Below are positions 55,351 through 64,000 of a stretch of DNA of 64,000 nucleotides, piece by piece. The notes beneath the pieces are model-generated. The model made no database searches. It was given only the letters and a program-made list of their open reading frames with translations, and had not been told where the DNA came from. The translations under genes were made by a program, and so were the position numbers. Within the stretch, counting starts at the first letter, position 1. Every line of letters starts with the position of its first letter. The stretch comes from Megaustenia siamemsis (lineage: Eukaryota > Mollusca > Gastropoda > Stylommatophora > Ariophantidae): contig JAVIAB010000160.1 in assembly GCA_032433765.1 (NCBI GenBank), forward strand, positions 20,406,115 to 20,470,114. The letters run 5' to 3'.

Positions 55351-57260
55351 ACACAAAATAATTTAATCAGATAGGATCTACCAGACAAAAACTATGCTTA
55401 GTTTGTAATAATATTATATAAACTGTATATTGTTTCACAGCAATAACAAACTGTGACTGCTTCTTTGAAATTTGGAAACTGACTGCAGAAGCCAGGTAAA
55501 TGATGGCCCAGTCTCTCAACTTATACATACATAAAAATAAAAACGAAACATAATTTTTATTTGGCTGCTATATCATTTTAAAAATCCTGCATGTTTTGTC
55601 ATACATTGTGCAAATGGAAGGTGTTGTATATACAACGACCATGAGTTTATGGGCAAATAATAATTATATCATAAATAATTAACAACTAAATTTGAGCAAC
55701 TCAATTTGATTCTTGCAACTTTAACCTAGGCATTCCTACCTACATCCCAAAATGTTATTGGCTCTCTTGTGTTACAGTTGGAAACTGAGTCAAACCAGTG
55801 TGCACCAATGCTATAACCATACAATTGTAAGGATTGCAGAATGTGATTTATAAATAGCGTCTTTTTTCAGCCAAAAAGTCTGAAACATATTCTGATAAAT
55901 TATTTTGACTTAATGCTCCATCCCAGGATATATATTTTATTCATTCATTAATCTTGTAACCTTGGAGGTCTTTGGACCACTCTAGATGAAGTCTTCATAG
56001 TTTTACTTCAACCTTTAAATTTTAAGATTCGTTTTATGACACGTGATTTATGATGCTGTCTTCCCACCACTATTTCTGTCTGCCCTGCCTTTTTTTTTGC
56101 TCTTTACTTTTGCCTGCAAAATGATCTTAGCAAGACCTGTAGACATGTCAGTACAATATTAACTTTAATTCTTTTACCATTGACAGTGAGTCTTTAATTG
56201 GTTATGTGCATTGTTGGATTTGTTGTGTACTTTCTTATTGGAGATACGGTCTATATAAGATATGCACAAGATCTTTCTAAACCATCTTATTTCCAAATCC
56301 TGTATTCATCTTTCAAGATTAGCAGTTAGTATTTATGTTTCACAGACATATACAAATGAACATAGCACTTCTGCATGATCTTTATTCTTATGGAGAATGG
56401 TTTTACACTTCCATTTATATTTTTAGTCCTTTAAGGGCTGCCATGTCTATGCAACTCTGGCTAATACTTTATATTGTATTTTATACATAAGTAGTAACTA
56501 GAATTGTCGCCAATTTACATTCTCTGTTACAGTTATTGACAAGGACAACACAAATTTAAGTACACTAAGGCTTCAGTGATATATTATGATTTTCTTGTTT
56601 CATGGTTTTAGATAAATACATTACCTGACTTGCTCTTCTTCCCCCTTGCCACCCCGATTTTCTTTCTCATTCCCTCTTTTTTCTCTCTTTCACCATATTC
56701 AATGGAACAACCTCCTTTCATCCTACATCGTGAGACCCTTATTTAATTTTTCACTGTTTGGCTCCTTTTGGTTCAATTAAATCACACCTTTCCTATTGTC
56801 TATTAATCATGTAACCAACAGCTACGTAAATCCTGGCCACCGTTTCTTTCTGTCATTTTTCAGATCAGTGTTTGGCTTTCATGTTTATAGTTCTTTGTTT
56901 ATTTTAGAATAGTAATCTTTTTTCCTTATTGTGTTGACCTTTTGTATATTGCTTGTTTTGTACCTGATGAAAACTTTTACCAAAATTTTGTAGTTTATCT
57001 TGTCTTTCTATCAATTAAGCTGCTTTATATAGTTTTTGTGTTTATTTTACATTTTAGATAATAGAGTTTCAGTAAATGTCTTATTTAGAAAAAAAGGGAC
57101 TGTACAACTTATATATAAAAATAAATATAATAACTTGCTTGCTGCTTCTCTTCTCCTTTTTACATTGACTTTGCAGAGTGTCTCTCCATCTGCCATTAAT
57201 AATAAAGTAGCCTAGTTGACTTTTATCATGCTGTTTATCTACTTCTTTATCTTTTTCTTC
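55351..57260. other. Unannotated stretch, possibly very old LINE debris
   Basis: Parts of 56050-56480 look like antisense LINE sequence (for example a region encoding LKDEYRI-type residues on the - strand), but the match is too weak to call. No exon is visible. Confidence 0.3.
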
Positions 57261-57269
57261 CACCTTTCA

Positions 57270-57600
57270 GCTCCCTGTGGAGCATAGGTCTACAAAAACA
57301 CTTTCCAAGCTGTTATCTTTCTTGACATATTTTTTAAGATCATTGTATGTCTTCTCCTTCATCTTCATCTCTGCTTCCATCTGTCTTCTCCAAGAGAAAC
57401 TTTGGTCATCCTCGTTGTCTTTTTCATTGGGGATTCCGAAAAAGGGCCTGTTGTGTAATACGCTCAGTTGGCTTCTGCAGCATGTGTCCTATCTAGTACC
57501 ATCGTCTTCACTGTATCTCTTTATCCACTGGCATTTGACTGATACTTTTCCATAATTTTGTCCTGCCTGTTTACCAACTAGTGCCGATGAATACCATAAT
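57270..57600 (-). mobile_element. Probable degraded LINE C-terminal fragment
   Basis: The - strand has a basic stretch and an HMLQKPT-type block around 57440-57490 in the style of the LINE C-termini here. Assignment to a family is not possible by eye. Confidence 0.35.
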
Positions 57601-57847
57601 ATCATCATTCTCTCTTGGGGTGGGTTCAAAGGTTGCTGTCAGCCTACTATGAGCACTTAAGTATCTGTAGCAATGAGAATATGAATATATTAACTGCACA
57701 TCTGTTTAGAAAGTTGATGGTGTTATGAAGTTTGATTTGTGGAAAGAACACTTCCTGGTGATGTTATCTATTCATTCCTTCATATCCATTTGGGAATTCT
57801 CAAGTTTGTGAATTTTTTAAGAAAAGTGTACCTCTAATGACAGTTAT

Positions 57848-58155
57848 CTATCTATCTATTAACCTTTCGAGCCGTAACCGGCCCATAGGGCGTAGACCAA
57901 GATACACCTTCTCCTATATGAATTTTTTGTTCTAGCAGTTTTCTTTTAAAGATATTTTATCAAATCTCACCATCTGTCTCTGTTCTGTGCAAGCAGTTCT
58001 ATCTCATTGAGGGAGCCGATTCCTGCTGCTCTTGCCTCTCTCATCAATGTTCTTCTCAGTGTCTCCCTGGGTCTTCCTCTTTTTCTTTTACCTGTTGTTT
58101 CCCATATGAGGGAGGATTTTGTTTTGAAGATATTTTATCAAATTCTATTCTATCA
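57848..58155 (-). mobile_element. Short RTE-like LINE, family 1, with 12-bp target duplication and rearranged 5' end
   Basis: The direct repeat AATGACAGTTAT flanks it at 57836-57847 and 58156-58167. The 3' end is the ATCTATCTATC tail and the body matches 5173-5425 almost base for base. At the 5' end, 58111-58155, the expected sequence is replaced by one that repeats AAGATATTTTATCAAAT from the element's own 3' part. Confidence 0.9.
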
Positions 58156-58167
58156 AATGACAGTTAT

Positions 58168-58511
58168 ACCATACATTTATATCATTTTCCTCCTTAATTT
58201 TCTTTACTCTACTCATTTCTTAATTTTTTAACATTATTTTCTGTTTTTTTTATGTTATATAATTCCATTTTGTGTTAAAATCTTTTGTTATTTTCACTAG
58301 TTCATTTCTTAGGGGGACTTCCATTTCCTTTTGCAGTTGCTGATGGAATTTATCCTACCTTGTTGTCACTATAATTTATTGATGCACAACATTACATGAT
58401 ATTGGTAAATCTTCATTTCAATATTATTCTCATCAATCTGTTACTGATTGCTTTCAACCTGATTAACACAACAGTTGATCTTTATCAAGTTTTGCTATTT
58501 CCAAATTGGGA
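58168..58511. other. Unannotated AT-rich sequence
   Basis: I see no gene or repeat. Confidence 0.3.
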
Positions 58512-60665
58512 AACATTGATTAGATTGTTTGTTTATTGTTAGGGCCATCATCTTCACTGCACACCAAATGATTCCATAGATGAACATTGATTAGATTGTT
58601 TGTTGTTAGGGCCATCATCTTCACTGCACACCAAATGATTCCATAGATGAACATTGATTAGATTGTTTGTTTATTGTTAGGGCCATCATCTTCACTGCAC
58701 ACCAAATGATTCCATAGATGAACATTGATTAGATTGTTTGTTTATTGTTAGGGCCATCATCTTCACTGCACACCAAATGATTCCATAGATGAACATTGAT
58801 TAGATTGTTTGTTTATTGTTAGGGCCATCATCTTCACTGCACACCAAATGATTCCATAGATGAACATTGATTAGATTGTTTGTTTATTGTTAGGGCCATC
58901 ATCTTCACTGCACACCGAATGATTCCATAGATGAACATTGATTAGATTGTTTGTTGTTAGGGCCATCATCTTCACTGCACACTGAATGATTCCATAGATG
59001 AACATTGATTAGATTGTTTGTTTGTTGTTAGGGCCATCATCTTCACTGCACACTGAATGATTCCATAGATGAACATTGATTAGATTGTTTATTGTTAGGG
59101 CCATCATCTTCACTGCACACCAAATGATTCCATAGATGAACATTGATTAGATTGTTTGTTTATTGTTAGGGCCATCATCTTCACTGCACACCAAATGATT
59201 CCATAGATGAACATTGATTAGATTGTTTGTTGTTATGGCCATCATCTTCACTGCACACCAAATGATTCCATAGATGAACATTGATTAGATTGTTTGTTGT
59301 TAGGGCCATCATCTTCACTGCACACCAAATGATTCCATAGATGAACATTGATTAGATTGTTTGTTTATTGTTAGGGCCATCATCTTCACTGCACACCAAA
59401 TGATTCCATAGATGAACATTGATTAGATTGTTTGTTTATTGTTAGGGCCATCATCTTCACTGCACACCAAATGATTCCATAGATGAACATTGATTAGATT
59501 GTTTGTTTATTGTTAGGGCCATCATCTTCACTGCACACTGAATGATTCCATAGATGAACATTGATTAGATTGTTTGTTTATTGTTAGGGCCATCATCTTC
59601 ACTGCACACCAAATGATTCCATAGATGAACATTGATTAGATTGTTTGTTTATTGTTAGGGCCATCATCTTCACTGCACACCGAATGATTCCATAGATGAA
59701 CATTGATTAGATTGTTTGTTGTTAGGGCCATCATCTTCACTGCACACTGAATGATTCCATAGATGAACATTGATTAGATTGTTTGTTTGTTGTTAGGGCC
59801 ATCATCTTCACTGCACACTGAATGATTCCATAGATGAACATTGATTAGATTGTTTATTGTTAGGGCCATCATCTTCACTGCACACCAAATGATTCCATAG
59901 ATGAACATTGATTAGATTGTTTGTTTATTGTTAGGGCCATCATCTTCACTGCACACCAAATGATTCCATAGATGAACATTGATTAGATTGTTTGTTGTTA
60001 GGGCCATCATCTTCACTGCACACCAAATGATTCCATAGATGAACATTGATTAGATTGTTTGTTGTTAGGGCCATCATCTTCACTGCACACCAAATGATTC
60101 CATAGATGAACATTGATTAGATTGTTTGTTTATTGTTAGGGCCATCATCTTCACTGCACACCAAATGATTCCATAGATGAACATTGATTAGATTGTTTGT
60201 TGTTAGGGCCATCATCTTCACTGCACACTGAATGATTCCATAGATGAACATTGATTAGATTGTTTGTTGTTAGGGCCATCATCTTCACTGCACACTGAAT
60301 GATTCCATAGATGAACATTGATTAGATTGTTTGTTGTTAGGGCCATCATCTTCATTGCACACTGAATGTTTCCATAGATGAACATTGATTAGATTGTTTG
60401 TTGTTAGGGCCATCATCTTCACTGCACACCGAATGATTCCATAGATGAACATTGATTAGATTGTTTGTTTATTGTTTGGGCCATCATCTTCACTGCACAC
60501 CGAATGATTCCATAGATGAACATTGATTAGATTGTTTGTTTATTGTTTGGGCCATCATCTTCACTGCACACCGAATGATTCCATAGATGAACATTGATTA
60601 GATTGTTTGTTTGTTGTTAGGGCCATCATCTTCACTGCACACCAAATGATTCCATAGATGCTCTG
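58512..60665. repeat. Minisatellite C, about 31 units of 67-71 bp
   Basis: Each unit holds ATTGATTAGATTGTTTG, GTTAGGGCCATCATCTTCAC and TGCACACCAAATGATTCC. Long units (71 bp) carry TTTATTG where short ones (67 bp) lack four bases. Variant units occur in a repeated order: units 6-13 and 17-24 share the same series of variants at an offset of about 765 bases. The array ends directly in a - strand class-2 SINE. Confidence 0.95.
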
Positions 60666-61075
60666 ATATCTTCCAAGAAAATCTTGAGAAAATCCGAGGA
60701 GAATCTTGGCCCATGTGCACGAACTCTGTAGCATGGCCTGCGATTCATGGTGTGGGTAGGTTCCTGTTGACAATTTTGCCCACGCAGCAGTCAAATGTGG
60801 TCTACTCTTTTACTCTTTTTTATTTTAACTGCCATGGATTCTTTAACGTGTGCAAGTGCACACAGGACCTCCTGTTTATTGTCATTATCCTAGGGGGCTA
60901 GACATTGAATCTCACTACCCAAGAGATCAGGGAACAGTAAGGTCATAAAGAAACCACAGATTAATTTTTCAGATTTTTGACATATCACCACCGCTTCTGG
61001 TGGGCTCTGAACCCAGGTCTTTCCTGTCCTGAGGCTGATGTCAAAACTCTAGACTACTCAACCTCCATAATTAGA
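60666..61075 (-). mobile_element. tRNA-derived SINE, class 2, parent of minisatellite C
   Basis: On the - strand the head has CTGGGTTCAGAGCCCACCAG (B box), then CCACTGCTG-like body, CTGATCTCTTGGGTAGTGAG, GTGTGCACTTGCACACG and CAGAGTTCGTGCACATGGGC, as at 12144-12550. Its 3' end (GATATCAGAGCATCTATGGA on the - strand) runs into the minisatellite unit. Confidence 0.8.
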
Positions 61076-61139
61076 TTGTGTTAGATTGTTACATGGGTGT
61101 TGTTTGGCTTCTTTAAGTAATCATTCTTTCAGCACTTAC

Positions 61140-61347
61140 TTGTGCCTTGGTATTCCCAAATCTCAAGTAGATACTTCAACACCTCGATATGCTTTCTGAA
61201 GTCCAGGGACTGATCTCTGGTAGAGCCGGGGGCAGGGCATAATAAAACTGGGCCAAAGCAGATTGCCAGATTGTCAATTGGCATCTTATTCTTGTCGCTA
61301 TTGGAGGCAACCCTACGTAGATGATTCAAGAGAAGGGCCATTGTGTC
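61140..61347 (-). CDS. RhoGAP domain exon, SYDE (synapse-defective)-like
   Basis: On the - strand a TTTTCAG acceptor precedes an open 208-bp exon encoding [20 protein letters not shown], then [20 protein letters not shown], then a [20 protein letters not shown] segment. The [11 protein letters not shown] block is the conserved C-terminal part of RhoGAP domains, in which the asparagine is structurally important. The DF..HIEVL.YLL..W ending is typical of SYDE1/SYDE2. RhoGAPs stimulate GTP hydrolysis on Rho-family GTPases; SYD proteins organise presynaptic sites. The catalytic arginine finger lies in an upstream exon outside the window. A GTAAGT donor begins at 61139; if it is not used the frame ends just beyond with SKC-stop, so a terminal exon is also possible. 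Confidence 0.8.
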
Positions 61348-61639
61348 CTGAAAATAAAAATTTATAACAATGCTCCTAAAAATAGACATTTTATCAGTGC
61401 TAAGAAGAATAGAGTTGGTATTGAAAGCATGCTGATGCAAAGAAGATTAACTAGGTGTTACAGATAAGAATTAACAAACTCTTTATCTTTGAGGAAATGT
61501 TTGAATAAACAAATTGTAATAGATATTTATGGGCGCATTAATGATAAAAGTTTAGAATAGTATCAAAGACTTTATTACAGTGTAATTCAGATTATTTTCT
61601 AACAGCAATATTTTATTTTACTTGTTTATATTTTATATA

Positions 61640-61720
61640 AAGACAAATGACAGGAAGTAGCATTGCAGATAAGATCAGAAATGAATAACTGCGAAAAAGG
61701 TTATGAATAATTCCCGACAT
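61640..61720 (+). mobile_element. LINE family 2, left part of an interrupted copy
   Basis: AGACAAATGACAGGAAGTAG through GAATAATTCCCGACAT matches the MTGNSLRDKIRNE and LGIIPAI segment of family 2. The copy resumes at 62293 after a family 3 insertion. Confidence 0.75.
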
Positions 61721-62286
61721 CATCATTATCATCAAGTACCGTGCCTGCTGGCGTAGGTGATCATGTCTCTCCACAACTTTCGATCATGACAGTTATCTAT
61801 AATTTCTGTTGTTGACCTTCTGCCAAGCCATTCTCTTAAGTTGTCTGGTATCTTTTCTTTGTGCTTCCCTCTATCTCTTCGTCCCTCAATTTTCCCAGTT
61901 GTTACAATATATTCCAGCTGTTCTCTTCTCATTACATGGCCAAAAAATGATGATTGTTTCTTCCTAATATTGGAAATTAGCTCTCTTTTTGCTTTGGCCT
62001 CTTCCAGAACGTTTTCATTACTCTTATTAGCTGTCAATGGTATTCTCAACATTGTTCTGTAAAACCACATTTCTACAGCCTCCAGTGATTTTCTTGTCTG
62101 TTGTCCTATTGTCCATGATTCACATCCATATGTTAAAACTGGTTCTACATAACATTTAAGAACTCTTTTTCTTGTTTCTATTGTCAAAAATGGATTGCAT
62201 CGTATCTTCCTCATTTTTTGGAAAGCTGCTTTTGCCTGAGCCATTCTGCATCTCACTTCTGTTGCATACCTACCATCTGAAATTCT
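61721..62286 (-). mobile_element. LINE family 3 inserted into a family 2 LINE
   Basis: A 186-residue - strand frame (61732-62292) reads SDGRYATEVRCRMAQAKAAF, then ETRKRVLKCYVEPVLTYGCE, SWTIGQQTRKSLEAVEMWFY and FFGHVMRREQLEYIVTTGKI, ending in TYASRHGT-stop and a CATCATCATTATCATC tail. CGACAT flanks it at 61715-61720 and 62287-62292, a plausible 6-bp target duplication. It is truncated upstream of RT. Confidence 0.85.
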
Positions 62287-62292
62287 CGACAT

Positions 62293-62500
62293 ATGATGCC
62301 TAAAGAAACAACAGATAAAATGGTTTAGCCACGTGATAAGACAGGCAGATCAAAATACAAGTCTTCAATAAATGTTGTGAGAACATCAGACTCAAGGGCC
62401 AACCATGAAAAAGATGGATTGATGGAATATTAGAAACACTAGGAAACATAACAGCAGCAGAGGCCAATAGAAGAGCAAGAGACAATTAGGAAGAGAAGAT
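62293..62500 (+). mobile_element. LINE family 2, right part of the interrupted copy
   Basis: AAAGAAACAACAGATAAAATGG, GTTTAGCCACGTGATAAGAC and AAAAGATGGATTGATGGAAT continue family 2 exactly where 61720 left off. Family 1-like sequence takes over at about 62500. Confidence 0.75.
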
Positions 62501-62690
62501 AGACATATATGTCAGACATGTGATGAGAAGAGCTAACGAGAGAATTCCAAAACAGGCTCATCTATGGGAAACACTAGGATAGAGAAAAAGAGGAAGACCC
62601 AGAGAGACTTTGAAAAGAACACATATAAGAGAGAAAGATAGGATCCAACATTTCGCCAAGAATAAAGAAGGGTGACACTACAATCCCTAT
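62501..62690 (+). mobile_element. RTE-like LINE fragment, family 1 relative
   Basis: ATATGTCAGACATGTGATGA and AGAAAAAGAGGAAGACCCAG encode the YVRHVMRR and RKRGRPRETL motifs. It fuses directly to the family 2 fragment. Confidence 0.7.
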
Positions 62691-62746
62691 GTGACGTATA
62701 ATGGAGGGGGAGGGATCAAGATCAAGAATGACATTACTGACATAGT

Positions 62747-62815
62747 GCTGATCAATCAATCAGTTAATCAATCAGTCATTTAATCAGTAAATCAATCAGT
62801 CAAGCAATTAGTTAA
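62747..62815. repeat. Degenerate ATCA/GTTA short tandem repeat
   Basis: CAATCAATCAGTTAATCAATC and similar 4-bp-phase units run for about 70 bases. Confidence 0.75.
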
Positions 62816-63260
62816 AGCTCTTCAAACCCCATTTTAGAGCATAGGCAATGGGCAAGGTCTCTCCATCCATCCCTATTATTGGACACTTTCTCTTCTTCTC
62901 TCCAGTCATAGCTAATATTCATGATTTTTCTTTTAATATTACTGGGCCTCTCTGGCTTTTGCTTTCCCTGTGGGTTCCATGACATGACAGTGTTTGTCTT
63001 TGTATGCTGGCATCAGATTGTAGTGCTGATAATGATAATAGCGCTTATTGTGCTGATAACATTGCTCTAAAATGTGCCAATGGAATACAAATATGGGTAT
63101 CAACACCACCTGTCCAATATGCAAGACAGGTATAAGGCGGTTCTTATTTCTCACTCACACAGTATCTTTAGCTTGGTGGAGGCCTATATTATGACAGACC
63201 TTACTTTAAGAAGTTAGTTTAGATCCATAGATTTGCAACACATTAATACAAAAATATTTG
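62816..63260. other. Unannotated sequence
   Basis: I see no exon. The 62820-62960 part may be an old LINE end but is not assignable. Confidence 0.3.
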
Positions 63261-63264
63261 TTGA

Positions 63265-63725
63265 GAACTTCTTCTTCTTCTTCTTTCCTTCCCCATTTGC
63301 CTTTCAGTATCAAGGGGAGATATAATTTGCGGTCTTTTACTCTTCTGTTGCTGTTATGCTTCCTAGTGCTTCAAATATTCCATAGATCCATCTTTTTCGT
63401 GGTCGACCCTTGGGTCTGGTATTCCCACAACATTTATTGAAGGCTTGTGTTGTGTTTTGATCTTTCTGCCTTGTCTCGTGGCCAGACTATTTTATCTATT
63501 GTTTATTTATATATTCTGTGGTGGGTGTTATTTCTAGGTTTTTTTTTGGTCCGTTCTTCATTTCTGATCTTATCTCTCAATCTGTTTCCTGTCATTTGTC
63601 TAACTCATTTTATATCAGTGGTGGTTATTTTTCTTATTTTTCTTGTTTCTGGGGTCCAGGACTGGTATTGGTAGCACAATGTTGGGATGAAGATTGTATT
63701 GTAGAGTGCTCGTTTTGCCTCTAGA
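63265..63725 (-). mobile_element. LINE family 2 fragment with (AAG)n tail
   Basis: A (TTC)n tract at 63269-63282, then AGGGGAGATATAATTTGCGG and CACAACATTTATTGAAGGCTT, lead on the - strand into the family 2 C-terminal region up to the NTILHPN-like end. This copy preserves the family's 3' tail clearly. Confidence 0.8.
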
Positions 63726-64000
63726 GTTGATAACTATAATATAAACTATGAGAACAGATTCATCTTAAAGGAAACAAATATAACAAATTTTTTATCATAA
63801 TACATTTTAATTGTGTAAGATTGAAAAAAAAGAACAATTGTATGTTGTATTTGTACATGCAATGTAAACAAGAATAATGTTACTGCAACTATCCGTCCAG
63901 TTAACATCTTTCCATTCCACATCATTTTTGTATAACATAATTTAAAAAAAATATTTAGATAAGTGATAATATAAAATATTCAGTATGAAGACACTCCAAG
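63726..64000. other. Unannotated AT-rich sequence
   Basis: Nothing recognisable is seen up to the window end. Confidence 0.3.

Noticed and set aside
58512..60665. CRISPR-like array
   Set aside because: Units are contiguous tandem repeats without unique spacers, and the sequence is from an intron-bearing eukaryote.

Overview
This is a eukaryotic, animal-type genomic window: AT-rich, intron-split and mostly transposon-derived. Only two host genes can be supported. At the left edge on the + strand are the last two coding exons of RAD23 (end of the XPC-binding region plus the C-terminal UBA domain, ending in a stop), followed by a plausible 3' UTR. Near the right edge on the - strand is one exon of a RhoGAP-domain protein that most resembles the SYDE (synapse-defective) family. 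The roughly 56 kb between them contains no host coding exon that I can recognise.

The rest is a dense, nested repeat landscape. It holds at least five lineages of non-LTR retrotransposon (LINE) fragments, all 5'-truncated or broken; their ends carry (ATAG)n, (ATG)n or (AAG)n-type microsatellite tails. There are several classes of tRNA-derived SINE with recognisable A/B boxes, RNase-H-bearing LINE relics, an apparently intact mariner element (356-residue DD34D transposase with identical 39-bp inverted repeats), and a 1.07-kb non-autonomous piggyBac-like element with perfect 15-bp inverted repeats and TTAA target sites inside a RAD23 intron. Low GC, many RTE-like endonuclease/RT LINE remnants and abundant tRNA-derived SINEs suggest a lophotrochozoan, most likely a mollusc (gastropod or cephalopod). 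That assignment is an inference from repeat style, not proven.

Layout: 1-4.7 kb RAD23 end; 4.9-18.8 kb LINE/SINE mosaic; 19.2-20.6 kb mariner; 20.6-33.8 kb LINE mosaic including the longest RTE copy with an RT domain (30.6-32.1 kb); 33.8-34.6 kb a 38-bp minisatellite; 37.8-41.3 kb two nested minisatellites with a SINE between them; 41.6-45.8 kb LINE and tandem SINE copies; 46.0-46.5 kb a 24-bp minisatellite open on both strands; 48-54 kb dispersed repeats, a composite inverted repeat and a LINE with a mutated RT; 58.5-60.7 kb a 31-unit minisatellite grown from a SINE end; 61.1-61.3 kb the RhoGAP exon; 61.6-63.7 kb nested LINEs.

The most notable theme is minisatellite birth from SINEs: two arrays are visibly amplified from pieces of the same SINE superfamily, one being an internal segment and the other the 3' tail. 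A third array was apparently interrupted by one of these SINEs. I found no undescribed gene system; the interest lies in repeat evolution.
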